From assembly GCF_013327855.1 (NCBI RefSeq), contig NZ_JABUMX010000001.1, positions 620,001-684,000 of the forward strand: DNA of 64,000 nucleotides. The letters run 5' to 3'. The notes beneath the pieces were generated by a model, which saw nothing but the letters and a program-made list of their open reading frames with translations, ran no database searches and had not been told where the DNA came from. Positions 26,153 through 36,400 of the stretch are shown here, one piece after another (within the stretch, counting starts at the first letter, position 1; every line of letters starts with the position of its first letter). The position numbers and the translations under genes are program-made. The stretch is from Phyllobacterium pellucidum (GTDB lineage Bacteria; Pseudomonadota; Alphaproteobacteria; Rhizobiales; Rhizobiaceae).

Positions 26153-26949
26153 TCGAGACCTGCCGTATCGATTTCGGCAAGGCGCTTTCTACGGGGTGTA
26201 TCGAGCGAAATGTGCGTGTCGACAAGCGCACGCGTATAGGGGTGCCGGGGCGCGCCGAGCACGTCTGCCGCAGGACCGAACTCCACGAGCCTTCCCCGAT
26301 AGAGCACGCCGATCTTGTCGGTGCGCTCCGATGCAAGCGCAATATCGTGCGTGACGAAGATGAGCGTCAGCCCATTGTCCCTGACGAGCCGATCGAGCAG
26401 ATTGACAATGTGTCGCTGTACGACGGTATCAAGCGCGCTCGTCGGCTCATCGGCGATGAGCAGCGAAGGGTTGCCCGCAAGCGCGATTGCAAGGGCGATA
26501 CGCTGCTTCTGGCCTCCAGAAAATTCGTGCGGATAGCTGTTAAGCCGAGTGAGAGGTCGTGGAATCTGGACCGCGCCCAGCAATTCGGCGGCGCGGACCC
26601 GGGCCGCAGTCCAGCCAATCCCCTGGTGGATCATCGCGACTTCAGCGATCTGGTCACCCACATTCATCACCGGGTCAAGACTGCCATTGGGATCCTGGAA
26701 CAGAACACCAATATCCTTGCCCGGTCTTGGCTTGTAGCCAAGCGTGGGAAAATCAACCGACCCTGTCGCCTTTGCCCCCTCGGGTAGAAGCCCGGCGACC
26801 GCCATTGCCAGCGTGGATTTCCCGGAACCGCTTTCGCCGATGAGCGCGAGCCTTTCACCTTGGCCAACCTCAAGCGAGATATCTTCAAGAGCAACGGCCG
26901 CGCCATAACGCACGCCGAGGCCTGCTATATGCAAATAGGGCTTGCTCAT
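26149..26949 (-). CDS. ABC importer ATPase (peptide/nickel class, DppD-like)
   Basis: First nucleotide-binding subunit of the importer, 266 residues. It shows Walker A GESGSGKSTLAMAVAG (about residues 38-53), the Q-loop LFQDPNGSLDPVMNVG, the signature FSGGQKQRIALAIALA, Walker B LLIADEPTSALD and the H-loop FVTHDIALAS. The C-terminal HPYTRALVDTHI segment is characteristic of the oligopeptide-type ATPases. It overlaps the genes on both sides by four bases (ATGA), so the stoichiometry of the transporter subunits is probably set by coupling. Confidence 0.92.
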   Translation of the reverse strand: MSKPYLHIAGLGVRYGAAVALEDISLEVGQGERLALIGESGSGKSTLAMAVAGLLPEGAKATGSVDFPTLGYKPRPGKDIGVLFQDPNGSLDPVMNVGDQIAEVAMIHQGIGWTAARVRAAELLGAVQIPRPLTRLNSYPHEFSGGQKQRIALAIALAGNPSLLIADEPTSALDTVVQRHIVNLLDRLVRDNGLTLIFVTHDIALASERTDKIGVLYRGRLVEFGPAADVLGAPRHPYTRALVDTHISLDTPRRKRLAEIDTAGLE

Positions 26950-27761
26950 GGCTGCAGCCTTTCTGAGCGCGACAAGCCACGACCGAGCAAATGAACGGCA
27001 AGAACAGTAACGACAAGCGCAATCCCCGGGACGATGGAAAGGTATGGCGCGGAGCGAAGAACGGTGCGCCCTTCCGCAATCATGCTCCCCCAGGTCACCC
27101 GATTGGGGTCGCCGAAGCCGAGGAATGACAGGGCCGCCTCGATGAGGATGGCGGCGGCGACGGAAATAGCGGCAAGCGATGCTGCCGGCCCGAATGCATT
27201 GGGCAGAATTTCACGAAAGGCAATCTCGAGCGGATGCATGCCAAGCGTGCGCGCCGCCGCGACAAAGTCGCGTTCGCGCAGCGACAGAACCTCGGCACGG
27301 GTGACGCGAGCCGCTTGCGTCCAGGTGCCGACGCTGATTGCAAAGATGAGCGTCGGCACGCTGGGCCCGGTAACACTGATGGCGGCAAGTGCCAGAAGAA
27401 AGCCGGGAACGGTCTGGAAAGCCTCGGTGATCCGCATCAGGATCGCATCGGCGATGCCGCCGAGAAAACCCGCCAGCGTGCCGACGACGCTGCCGACGAT
27501 GAGTGCCGCGGCGGCCGAAAAGAACGCAACAAGCAGCGTGGTGCGGGTCCCGTGCAAGAGACCAGCGAGCACGTCGCGTCCGAGCCGATCGGTCCCGAGC
27601 GGATGCGCTGCGTCGGCGAAGGGGCGAAGCAATGGTTCGCCGCTGATCGCCAAGGGATCTCCTGGCGCGAGGATGGGGGCCAGCAGCGCCATGAGGATGA
27701 GCGCCGTCAGGATTACCGCGCCCATCCGCCCTTCGCCGTTAAGATTGCGCCAGGCATTCAT
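26946..27761 (-). CDS. ABC importer permease (DppC-like)
   Basis: An inner-membrane permease subunit of 271 residues with about six hydrophobic helices. The typical DppC features are an N-terminal helix (AVILTALILMALLAPILAP), the HPLGTDRLGRDVLAGLLHGTR (shortened: HPLGTDRLGRDVL) segment and the EAA loop RDFVAAARTLGMHPLEIAFREILPN (core: AARTLGMHPLEIAFREIL) that docks on the ATPases. The ATG at 27761 overlaps the DppB-like stop as ATGA; a longer open frame running inside dppB-like was rejected. Confidence 0.92.
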   Translation of the reverse strand: MNAWRNLNGEGRMGAVILTALILMALLAPILAPGDPLAISGEPLLRPFADAAHPLGTDRLGRDVLAGLLHGTRTTLLVAFFSAAAALIVGSVVGTLAGFLGGIADAILMRITEAFQTVPGFLLALAAISVTGPSVPTLIFAISVGTWTQAARVTRAEVLSLRERDFVAAARTLGMHPLEIAFREILPNAFGPAASLAAISVAAAILIEAALSFLGFGDPNRVTWGSMIAEGRTVLRSAPYLSIVPGIALVVTVLAVHLLGRGLSRSERLQP

Positions 27762-28738
27762 CGGCCGGTTCTCACGCGCGGATCGAGCTTGCCATAGGCG
27801 AGATCGACGAGAAGATTGGCAACTATGACGGTTATGGCGCTGCAAAGAATAATCCCGAGGAGCAGCGGTGTATCGCGCCGCGCCACCGCTTCGGCGGCGA
27901 GGCGGCCAAAGCCTGGAATGGCGAAGACGCTTTCGACGACGACGCTGCCGCCGAGCATGGCCGCCGCCTGAAGCCCAAGCATGGTAACGACCGGCAGCAC
28001 CGCGTTGCGCGCGACATGGCGCCAGACGATACGCCAATGGCCGATGCCGCGCGCCCGCAGCGACTGCACAAATGGCTCATGCCAGATTTCGCCCATGCGA
28101 TCGCGCATGAGACGCAAATAGAGGGCGAGGTAGACCATGGCGAGCGAGGTGACGGGCAGGATCAGGTGCGCGCCAATATCGCCGAGACGGGCGAACCCCG
28201 ACTTGCCGGAAGCAATCGACTCGATGCCGCCGACAGGCAACCAGCGTAGGTCGACCGCGAAAATTACGATCAGCACCAAGCCCAACCAGAAACCCGGAAC
28301 GGCATAAATCGCCAGCGAGGTGACCGAAAGAAATCGGTCGCGTAGCGAACCGGGACTGGCGCCGGCAATCACGCCCAGCAAGGATCCAATGAAAAATGCC
28401 AGCGTCGTTGCAAGGGTCATCAACAGCAGCGTAATGGGCAGCCGCTCGGGGATCACCGCGCCGACCGGACGCTGATATGCGGTGGACCAGCCGAGATCTC
28501 CCTGGGCCAGTGCGGTGGCGTAGGCCTTGAAACGGTAGGCGGGGCCCTTGTCGAGCCCCCACTCCTGGCGCAATTGCGCCAACTGCTCGGCGTCGAGCGT
28601 GCCCGAGCGCGCGACGTAAGAATCAACCGCATCGCCCGATGCCGCTTCAAGCAGCAGGAAACTGCCGACGAGAACGATCGCCAGGACAGGAAGAGCGCCG
28701 AGCAGACGTTTCAGCAACAGGGAAACGAGAGGCGGCAA
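27758..28738 (-). CDS. ABC importer permease (DppB-like)
   Basis: An inner-membrane permease subunit of 326 residues with about six helices. The N-terminal LLLKRLLGALPVLAIVLVGS helix, the long periplasmic loop with LRQEWGLDKGP, and the EAA loop FVQSLRARGIGHWRIVWRHV are typical of the DppB/OppB group. The C terminus ends DLAYGKLDPRVR, the usual end of the family. It is separated by 87 bases from the binding-protein gene upstream, the only real gap in the operon, which could allow differential expression of the binding protein. Confidence 0.92.
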   Translation of the reverse strand: MPPLVSLLLKRLLGALPVLAIVLVGSFLLLEAASGDAVDSYVARSGTLDAEQLAQLRQEWGLDKGPAYRFKAYATALAQGDLGWSTAYQRPVGAVIPERLPITLLLMTLATTLAFFIGSLLGVIAGASPGSLRDRFLSVTSLAIYAVPGFWLGLVLIVIFAVDLRWLPVGGIESIASGKSGFARLGDIGAHLILPVTSLAMVYLALYLRLMRDRMGEIWHEPFVQSLRARGIGHWRIVWRHVARNAVLPVVTMLGLQAAAMLGGSVVVESVFAIPGFGRLAAEAVARRDTPLLLGIILCSAITVIVANLLVDLAYGKLDPRVRTGR

Positions 28739-28825
28739 GATTACTCCGGTCGGGCGACGTGTGCGATTGATTCCAGCGCTAGGCTAGAGGGTTTCCCGTT
28801 GAAATTGAAGCGGTTCCTGTGGCTG

Positions 28826-30439
28826 TTATGGCTTCACCCAGACGTTCGACCAGTTGGAGACGGCCCAGCGCGGATTGTCCGACACGTTTTGCACCGAGTC
28901 GCGCGCAACCGTGATGAACGAGAATTCGGCGACATTGATCAACGGCAGATCGTGGGCAGCTTTCTTCTGCAGTTCCTTGTAGAGCCCTGCCCGCTTGTCT
29001 GCATCGATGGTCGAGGCAGCATCCTTGATCAGCTTGTCGATTTCGGCATTGGCATAGCCGTACTGGTTGGAAAAGGGAACGCCGGCCGGCAGACCGCTCT
29101 CAAACAGGATCGTCGTCGAGATTGCGGGATCTGAGCGGTAGACGGGCGTCGCCACCGTAATGTCGAAGTCATGGTCGGTATAGACCGCCTTCAGGTGGGC
29201 TGGCGTGTCGTTGCTGACAATCTGGGCGTCGATGCCGATCTTGGCCAAAGCCTGGCGAAGATAATTGCCGAACTGTTTGGTTTCATTGAAGAACGGCGCC
29301 GGCAACAGTTTGAGGGTGAAGCGGTTTCCGTCAGCGCCGCGCTTGTAGCCGGCTTCATCAAGCAGCGCCTCCGCCTTCGCCGGATCGAAAGCATATTTTG
29401 TGACATCGGGTTCAAAGAACGTCTTGTCATAGGCGGGTACGGGGCCCGATGACGATTTCGCATAGCCAAGAAAGATCGTCTTCACCACAAAGTCGTGGTC
29501 GATGGCATGGGCGATCGCCTGGCGTACCTTGAGGTCGGCGAGTTCCTTGCGGCGATGGTTTATTTCCACGATGAGCTGATAAGTCAGGCCTTCATAGCCG
29601 TTGGCATAGACCTTGAGGCCCGGCACCTTCGAAATCCGGTCGAGGTCGGCAAGCGGAACCGCGGAAAAAGCTGCAAGCTGAATCTGTTCCGCCTCGAGCG
29701 CATTGCCGGCGGCAGCGCGATCGGGAAGGAACTGATAGACGATTTCGTCGAGCAGCGGCTCGTCCTTCTGCCAATATGCGTCATTGCGCTTGAGGAGATA
29801 ATACTCGCCCGGCTTGTACTCGCCGAACTTAAACGGTCCCGTGCCGACCAATTGCTGATTGGCGGGATTCTTGGCGATGTCAGTACCTTCATAGATGTGC
29901 TTCGGCACCACGGAGGTCACGACCGGCAAGGCATTGCGAATGAGCTGGAACGGTGTCGGCTGCGAAAACTTCAGTATGGCCGTGTGGTCATCAGGCGTAT
30001 CGACGCTGTCGAGGTTCTTGAACACCACGCGGCCGAGATTCTGCAATTTCTTCCAGACTTCGAGCGCGGAGAATGCGACGTCGGCGGAGGTAAACGACTT
30101 GCCATCATGCCAGGTCACGCCTTCGCGCAGTTTGAATGTCGCCGACAATCCGTCGGGTGACCCCTCCCATGACGTCGCGAGGCGCGGCGAAAGCCCGTCC
30201 TTGCCCTCGTAGGATTGCTCGGCGAGCGGCTCGATGACCTTGCTGGCAACGAAGAACACGCCGTTCGACGCGACGATAGCCGGGTTGAGATTGGCCGGTT
30301 CGCTATCACCGGCGACGATCAGACGGCCGCCCTTGACCGGCTGCTCCGCCGCCCAGCCCTTGCCGCCAAGAGCGGCGATTGCACCGGCACTGGCGGTCGC
30401 AGCAAGAAATGCGCGTCGATTGAGGATGATACGGGACAT
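28826..30439 (-). CDS. ABC importer substrate-binding protein (SBP family 5)
   Basis: A periplasmic binding protein of 537 residues for the importer. The N terminus has a twin-arginine-like signal (LNRRAFLAATASAGAIAALG) with cleavage near GWAAEQ. Family-5 markers follow: GGRLIVAGDSEPANLNP, LSPRLATSWEGSPDG, FKLREGVTWHDGKSFTSADV (core: REGVTWHDGK) and the GTGPFKFGEYKPGEY segment. This family binds peptides, nickel, opines, sugars or amines, so the class alone does not fix the ligand. The gene begins only 16 bases after the pyridoxamine-pyruvate transaminase-like gene, which suggests that the ligand relates to that enzyme. AGAGGT precedes the ATG at 30439. Confidence 0.9.
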   Translation of the reverse strand: MSRIILNRRAFLAATASAGAIAALGGKGWAAEQPVKGGRLIVAGDSEPANLNPAIVASNGVFFVASKVIEPLAEQSYEGKDGLSPRLATSWEGSPDGLSATFKLREGVTWHDGKSFTSADVAFSALEVWKKLQNLGRVVFKNLDSVDTPDDHTAILKFSQPTPFQLIRNALPVVTSVVPKHIYEGTDIAKNPANQQLVGTGPFKFGEYKPGEYYLLKRNDAYWQKDEPLLDEIVYQFLPDRAAAGNALEAEQIQLAAFSAVPLADLDRISKVPGLKVYANGYEGLTYQLIVEINHRRKELADLKVRQAIAHAIDHDFVVKTIFLGYAKSSSGPVPAYDKTFFEPDVTKYAFDPAKAEALLDEAGYKRGADGNRFTLKLLPAPFFNETKQFGNYLRQALAKIGIDAQIVSNDTPAHLKAVYTDHDFDITVATPVYRSDPAISTTILFESGLPAGVPFSNQYGYANAEIDKLIKDAASTIDADKRAGLYKELQKKAAHDLPLINVAEFSFITVARDSVQNVSDNPRWAVSNWSNVWVKP

Positions 30440-30455
30440 TGGTAACCTCTCGGGC

Positions 30456-31577
30456 TCAAGTGGAAGTACGATTTGACAGGATTTCGTCGAGGGCCTTGAC
30501 GGCGGCGCGGGCAAAAGAAGGTTCGGCGGAGGAGCCCATATGGCCGACGCGCAGCACCTTGCCGGCGGTTTCGCCGCGGCCGAGCGAAACTAGAATACCG
30601 TGATCATCGAGCAGCCGGTCGCGCAGGGCGGCATCGCTCCAGCCCTCGGGCACGCGAAATGCGGTCGTCGTCGGCGCGCACCATTCTTCGCGCTTAGGCC
30701 AAAGCTGGACACCAATTTGCCTTAAGCCATCGCGCATAATCGCCGCCGTTTGTGCGTGGCGGGCCCAGACATTTTCGGCGCCTTCGCTGAAATAGCGATC
30801 GAGCGCGGCGTCGAGGCCGTATATCTCCGAGATCGACGGCGTCACGGGGAAGCTTCGCCCGGGCTCCGACGCGTCCTTCCAGCCAAGGAGACTGAGGAAC
30901 GAGCCGCGCGGCGCGTCCCCGTTAGCTTCGATCTTTTGCCAGGCACGCTCGCTTACTGAAATGAGGCTGAGGCCCGGCGAAGCGCCGAGACACTTCGACG
31001 GCGAGGTGATGAAAATATCCGCGTCTACGGCGTCGGGATGGACATCAAGGCCGGCAAAGGAAGAAACGGCATCGACAATGAGGTAAGCCCCGTGTTCAGC
31101 GACGACCTTGCCGATCTCGGCCAAGGGATTGAGCGTCCCGGATGGCGTATCGTGGTGACAGACCGAAACGACCGTGATCTCCGGCCGGCGCCGCAGTACC
31201 TGGCGAACCGCCTCCGTATCGATCACTTCGTCAAATGGAACGGCAAGCTCGACGACCTCCTTGCCATAACGCGCCGCCCAGGCGGCAAAGCCTTTGCCGT
31301 AGACGCCGGATACGAGGTTGAGGACGATGTCGCTCTTTCCGATCAGCGCCGCGGCGGCCGCCTCGATACCGAGGATCGCCTCGCCCTGCATGATGACCGG
31401 CGCGAGCCGGGTACGCATGGCCAAGCGCAGTTTATCGATGACATTGGCATAATAGGTCTGGAACGCGGGGTGATAATCGTAAATCACCGGCCGACCCATT
31501 GCCTGGAGCACTTCGGGGTAAACCGGGACCGGCCCGGTCGTCAGCATCATTGGCGGAAGGGGAAGCCTGGATTGCAC
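30456..31577 (-). CDS. Pyridoxamine-pyruvate transaminase-like aminotransferase (class V)
   Basis: A 373-residue fold-type I aminotransferase that resembles pyridoxamine-pyruvate transaminase of Mesorhizobium loti along its length (GRPVIYDYHPAFQ, LVSGVYGKGFAAW, VSVCHHDTPSGTLNP). From memory of that enzyme, its catalytic Lys197 and the residues Glu68, Arg336 and Arg345 correspond here, with a constant offset of two, to Lys195 (SPSKCLG), Glu66 (MQGEAILG), Arg334 (GRGET) and Arg343 (VLRVGHMG). Arg334 is not found in ordinary serine-glyoxylate aminotransferases. The reaction would be pyridoxamine plus pyruvate to pyridoxal plus alanine. It is the first gene of the ABC importer operon. The start is uncertain: GTG at 31577 fits the homologue's length best, and the ATG pair near 31550 is the alternative. 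Confidence 0.78.
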   Translation of the reverse strand: MQSRLPLPPMMLTTGPVPVYPEVLQAMGRPVIYDYHPAFQTYYANVIDKLRLAMRTRLAPVIMQGEAILGIEAAAAALIGKSDIVLNLVSGVYGKGFAAWAARYGKEVVELAVPFDEVIDTEAVRQVLRRRPEITVVSVCHHDTPSGTLNPLAEIGKVVAEHGAYLIVDAVSSFAGLDVHPDAVDADIFITSPSKCLGASPGLSLISVSERAWQKIEANGDAPRGSFLSLLGWKDASEPGRSFPVTPSISEIYGLDAALDRYFSEGAENVWARHAQTAAIMRDGLRQIGVQLWPKREEWCAPTTTAFRVPEGWSDAALRDRLLDDHGILVSLGRGETAGKVLRVGHMGSSAEPSFARAAVKALDEILSNRTST

Positions 31578-31799
31578 TGCCGAACTCGTCCCGTCCTCAT
31601 CGATGCTCTGTCGCCGACGCAGACCATATTCTGCCGAATGCCGGAAACCAAGGAAAACCCTTTCAATCCTTGGCCGTTCGGCAATGCGAATATTTCGAAG
31701 CTTCGAACCCGCGCCGCGGGTCTCAAGGAACTTTCTGGCGCAGGCTTCATTTGTTCGCCATAGTAAATCCCTGGCCCAGGCAAGAGACAGGACGGCATC

Positions 31800-32432
31800 A
31801 TGAGCAAATATGTCTTGATCGGTTCGGAAGGATGTGGATCGGTGATCGTCGAACTCGCCATGCGCGAAGTCCAGGCAGAGTTCGAACTCGAAGAAATCCC
31901 CTACCTCGAACCTGGACCGGACCGGGACCGTCTGCTCGAACTCAACCCGCTGGGGCAGGTTCCGACGCTTATCATGCCAGATGGCAGCGTTATGACCGAG
32001 AGCGCGGCGATTATCCTCCACCTCGCGGATGCCTTCCCCGACCAGCGCTTCGTGCCCTCATCCAGCGATCCGCAACGTCCGGGGTTCCTCCGCTGGCTGC
32101 TTTATATCAACAGCGAGATTTATCCGACGACAACGTTCGCCGACGATCCCGACCGCTGGAAAATATCCGAGACAAGAAGCCAGGAATACAAGGATGCCAT
32201 CGATCAATACCGGATGGAGTTGTGGGCAAATGTCGAGCAGGTCGCCGACGACCCCTATTTTCTTGGCGAGAGGCTTTCGGCTGTCGATTTTTACATTGCA
32301 GTCATGCGGCATTGGCGGCCGGGCAAGAAAGCCTTCGCCAAGGCGTTGCCCAAGCTCAACACCATTGCCGACAATGTCTCCCGCCTTCCCCAGTTCGAAT
32401 CGATCCTGAAGCGGAATTTCCCTGATTCCTGA
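31800..32432 (+). CDS. Glutathione S-transferase family protein
   Basis: A 210-residue GST with an N-terminal thioredoxin-like domain (residues 1-80) and a helical C-terminal domain. The glutathione-binding segments are visible as NPLGQVPTLIMPDGSVMTES, with the cis-Pro and the ESAAI motif. The N-terminal active-site region reads GSEGCGSVIVELAM, where Cys12 or a nearby Ser could act on glutathione. The C-terminal LSAVDFYIAVMRHW carries the conserved N-cap Asp. The cytosolic role is probably detoxification or reduction of an unknown substrate. It is divergent from the aminotransferase operon, and its 3' end faces the exonuclease gene 12 bases away. Confidence 0.88.
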   Translation: MSKYVLIGSEGCGSVIVELAMREVQAEFELEEIPYLEPGPDRDRLLELNPLGQVPTLIMPDGSVMTESAAIILHLADAFPDQRFVPSSSDPQRPGFLRWLLYINSEIYPTTTFADDPDRWKISETRSQEYKDAIDQYRMELWANVEQVADDPYFLGERLSAVDFYIAVMRHWRPGKKAFAKALPKLNTIADNVSRLPQFESILKRNFPDS

Positions 32433-32444
32433 CAAGGGAAAGTT

Positions 32445-33218
32445 TCAATCCTCGAATTCGGCCCAGGTAGGCGCGTGGTCGCTTGCATTGGCCAAGCTCC
32501 GCGCGTCGCGGTTGACGCCCGCATCCGTCACCCGTTCATAGGCCGCAGGCGATGCCATCAGCATATCCAGCCGCAGACCCGCATCGCGATCCCATGCATT
32601 GCGCATATAGTGCCAGAATGAGTACATTGGCTCGTCCGGATAAAGCGTGCGCACGACGTCGACCCACCCTTGCGCCGACAGCTTGGCGAATGCCTCCCTG
32701 CTCTCCGGTTGCAGCAAGGCATTGTCCATCCACGAGCGCGTATTGTAGATATCGAAATCGGTCGGTACCACGTTGAAGTCACCCGCGAGGATGACCGGTA
32801 TGTCCATTTCGAGAAGTTCCGCCGCGTATTGGTGCAGCCGCTTGAACCAGGCGAGCTTGTACTGAAATTTCGGCCCGGGTTGCGGGTTCCCGTTCGGCAA
32901 ATAGATCGACGCGATCAGAACGCCGTTCACCGCTGCCTCGATGTAGCGGCTTTGCACATCCTCGGGGTCACCCGGCAGCCTGTCGCGCGTGAGGATCGGC
33001 TTGGCGCCGCGCGCAAGGATCGCAACACCGTTCCATGATTTCTGGCCTTTCCAGACCGCTTCATATCCGGCATCGCGCAGCGCCTCTGCCGGGAAGCTCG
33101 CATCCTCGCACTTCAACTCCTGCAGGCAGACGACATCCGGCGCGGACGTTTCCAACCAATGCAGAAGATTCGACAGTCGCTTGTTGATATTGTTGATATT
33201 GTATGTGGCGATCTTCAC
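32445..33218 (-). CDS. xthA: Exodeoxyribonuclease III
   Basis: An AP endonuclease and 3' exonuclease for base-excision repair. The 257 residues start at a GTG (33218) with AGGA seven bases upstream and give the family N terminus VKIATYNINNINKRL. Catalytic motifs are CLQELKCED (Glu), the Tyr/Asn region IYLPNGNP, GDFNVVPTDFDI (Asp and Asn), and the C-terminal SDHAPTWAEF (Asp-His). ARGAKP and RLDMLMAS are also typical. The longer frame to 33320 lacks support. It is divergent from the transglutaminase cassette; the 235 bases between hold a short inverted repeat (GGCAC/GTGCC near 33368-33387) but no firm promoter. Confidence 0.95.
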   Translation of the reverse strand: MKIATYNINNINKRLSNLLHWLETSAPDVVCLQELKCEDASFPAEALRDAGYEAVWKGQKSWNGVAILARGAKPILTRDRLPGDPEDVQSRYIEAAVNGVLIASIYLPNGNPQPGPKFQYKLAWFKRLHQYAAELLEMDIPVILAGDFNVVPTDFDIYNTRSWMDNALLQPESREAFAKLSAQGWVDVVRTLYPDEPMYSFWHYMRNAWDRDAGLRLDMLMASPAAYERVTDAGVNRDARSLANASDHAPTWAEFED

Positions 33219-33453
33219 TGGCGATCCTGGTTGCCCGCCGTGTTCCCTTTTCATCTCCGGTGTTGTCATCCCGGAGAAACCATCGGCGCGGATGCTATGC
33301 GGGGATTTCTCCGCTGGCAAGCACGTTTATACGGCAAAATTCTCAAGTGCTAAAATAATTGGCAACGGCACATTTTAGGACGTGCCCTATGAAAGAGAGT
33401 AGTTTAGGTTTCAGTTTGTTTCGCGCGATGCGCGGCTAGTTATTTGAGGCGAT

Positions 33454-36400
33454 ATGGCAATTCACGCTGCGGTCTACCATCTGACGCACTATAAATATGA
33501 CCGTCCGATCATGCTCGGACCTCAGGTCATTCGCCTGCAGCCTGCGCCGCATTCGCGTACGAAGGTTCTCAGCCACTCCCTTAAAGTCAGTCCTTCCAAT
33601 CACTTCGTCAACCTGCAGCAGGATCCCTACGGGAATTTTCTCGCCCGCTTTGTGTTTCCCGAGCCCGTCACCGAACTGAAGATCGAGGTCGACCTCGTTG
33701 CGGACATGACGGTCTACAATCCCTTCGATTTCTTCGTCGAGCCGATCGCGGAGACGTGGCCCTTCGCCTATCCTGAGGATATCCGGGACGACCTCTCGAT
33801 CTATCTGAAGCCGGAGCCAACGGGTCCGCTGCTGAGCGAGTTTCTTGCAACGATCGACCGCAACCCGACCAATACGGTGAATTTCGTCGTCGACCTCAAT
33901 GCGCGTATCCAGCGCGAGGTTGGCTATGTCATTCGCATGGAAACCGGCGTGCAGGACCCCGATACGACGCTCGGCGTCGCGACCGGTTCCTGCCGCGATT
34001 CCAGTTGGCTGCTTGTTCAGACGCTTCGCCATCTCGGCATCGCGGCCCGGTTCGTCTCCGGCTATCTGATCCAGTTGAAACCCGATCTCGTTGCTCTCGA
34101 TGGCCCGGCGGGGACGAACAAGGATTTCACCGACCTTCACGCGTGGTGCGAGGTTTATCTGCCGGGTGCGGGCTGGATCGGACTTGATCCGACCTCGGGC
34201 CTTCTGACCGGCGAAAGCCATGTTCCGCTCGCCGCAACGCCGCACTACAGGAATGCCGCCCCGATTTCCGGCATGGCCGAACCCGCCAATGTCGAGTTCA
34301 ATTTCGACATGCATGTGACACGGGTCTCCGAACACCCGCGCATAACCAAACCGTTCTCGGACGAATCCTGGGCAGCGCTCGATGCTTTGGGCGACAAGGT
34401 CGATGCGATGCTGCAGCAGCGCGACGTGCGGCTGACCATGGGCGGTGAGCCCACCTTCGTGTCGATCGACGATTTCGAATCCGGCGAATGGAATACCGAT
34501 GCGGTCGGCCCGACCAAGCGCGAAAAGGCCGACATGCTGATCCGCCGACTGCGCGATCGCTTTGCGCCCGGCGGCTTCCTGCATTATGGGCAGGGCAAAT
34601 GGTATCCGGGCGAAAGCCTGCCGCGCTGGACGTTCTCGCTCTACTGGCGCAAGGACGGCAAGCCGATCTGGGTCGATCCGAACCTCATCGCTGCCGAAAA
34701 CAGCAAGGGCGAGATCAAGCCGGCGGACGCGGAAAAGCTCTTGACCGGCATGGCGAATGTTCTCGGCGTCGAAACGGAGATGGTCGCGCCGGCCTATGAG
34801 GATCCGGCCGAGTGGCTGGTCAAGGAAGGCAACCTGCCGGCCAATGTCGATCCCTCCAATTCGAAACTCAAAGACCCGGAAGAGCGCAGCCGCATGTCCC
34901 GCGTCTTCGAACGTGGCCTGACTGAACCGACGGGTTATGTGCTTCCGGTACAGCGCTGGAACAGCCAGGCTGTTGCCGGCCCGCGCTGGCGCAGCGAAAA
35001 GTGGACGACACGCCGTGGCAGGCTCTTTCTGGTGCCGGGAGATTCGCCGGTCGGATACCGCCTGCCGCTCGGAGCGCTGCCGCACGTCCCGCCTTCGGAA
35101 TATCCTTATATCGTGCCCGTGGACCCCTCCGTGGAACGCGGACCGCTTGCCGACTCGATTGCTCAGGCAGATCCGGCGGGCCGGGACACGCCGCAGGCCG
35201 TCGCGTCATTCACAGCCGCCGAAGGGGGCCAGCAGGAGCGGGTCGAACAGGAACTCGGCGATATCAGCGGTGCCGTGCGCACCGCGATCTCGGTTGAGCC
35301 GCGCGAGGGCCGCCTCAGCGTATTCATGCCGCCGGTTGAAGCGCTGGAGGACTATCTCGAACTTGTCGGCGCCGCCGAGGCTGCCGCGGCGAAGCTCGGA
35401 CTGCCGGTTCATATCGAGGGCTACAGTCCGCCGCAGGACCCGCGCATCAACGTCATTCGCGTAGCGCCGGACCCAGGTGTCATCGAGGTCAACGTCCATC
35501 CTGCCGCCAACTGGCGTGAGTGCGTCGAAACGACAACGGCGATCTATGAGGAAGCGCGCCAGTCGCGCCTCGGCGCCGACAAATTCATGGTCGACGGCAG
35601 GCACACCGGCACGGGCGGCGGCAATCATGTCGTTGTCGGCGGCGAAACGCCAAATGACAGCCCGTTTCTGCGGCGGCCGGATCTCTTGAAGAGCCTTGTT
35701 CTTCACTGGCAGCGGCATCCATCCTTGTCCTACCTGTTTTCCGGCCTCTTTATCGGCCCGACAAGCCAGGCCCCGCGCATCGACGAGGCGCGCCATGACA
35801 GTCTCTATGAGCTCGAAATCGCCATGGCGCAGGTGCCGATGCCGGGTCGCGGCGCACCGCCTCTGCCCTGGCTGGTCGACCGGCTTTTCCGCAACCTTTT
35901 GATCGACGTTACTGGAAACACCCACCGGGCGGAAATCTGCATAGACAAGCTGTTCTCGCCCGACGGACCAACGGGACGGCTTGGCCTCGTCGAGTTCCGC
36001 GGCTTTGAAATGCCGCCCAATGCCCGCATGAGCCTCGCGCAGCAATTGCTGGTTCGGGCGCTGGTAGCACGCTTCTGGAACAAGCCCATCGAGGGCGGGT
36101 TCGTCCGCTGGGGCACGTCGCTCCACGATCGCTTCATGCTGCCTGCCTTTGTCTGGGCGGATTTTCTCGATGTTCTCGCCGATCTGCGGGAGAACGGCTT
36201 CGAGTTCCGGCCGGAATGGTTCGAGGCACAACTCGAATTCCGCTTTCCGTTCTGCGGCGAGATCGAGCGCGAGGGGGTCAAGCTGGAACTGCGCCAGGCG
36301 CTGGAGCCATGGCATGTCATGGGCGAGCAGGGCGCAATCGGCGGGACGGTGCGCTTCGTCGACAGTTCGGTCGAAAGATTGCAAGTGAAGATGGAGAACT

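Noticed and set aside
31578..32021. Extension of the aminotransferase frame upstream of 31577
   Set aside because: The extra ~148 residues show no family similarity and overlap the divergent GST gene; the homologous enzyme begins near 31577.
33401..33439. A 16-codon leader peptide before the transglutaminase cassette
   Set aside because: An ATG frame (MKESSLGFSLFRAMRG) exists but lacks a ribosome site and shows no regulatory codon run.
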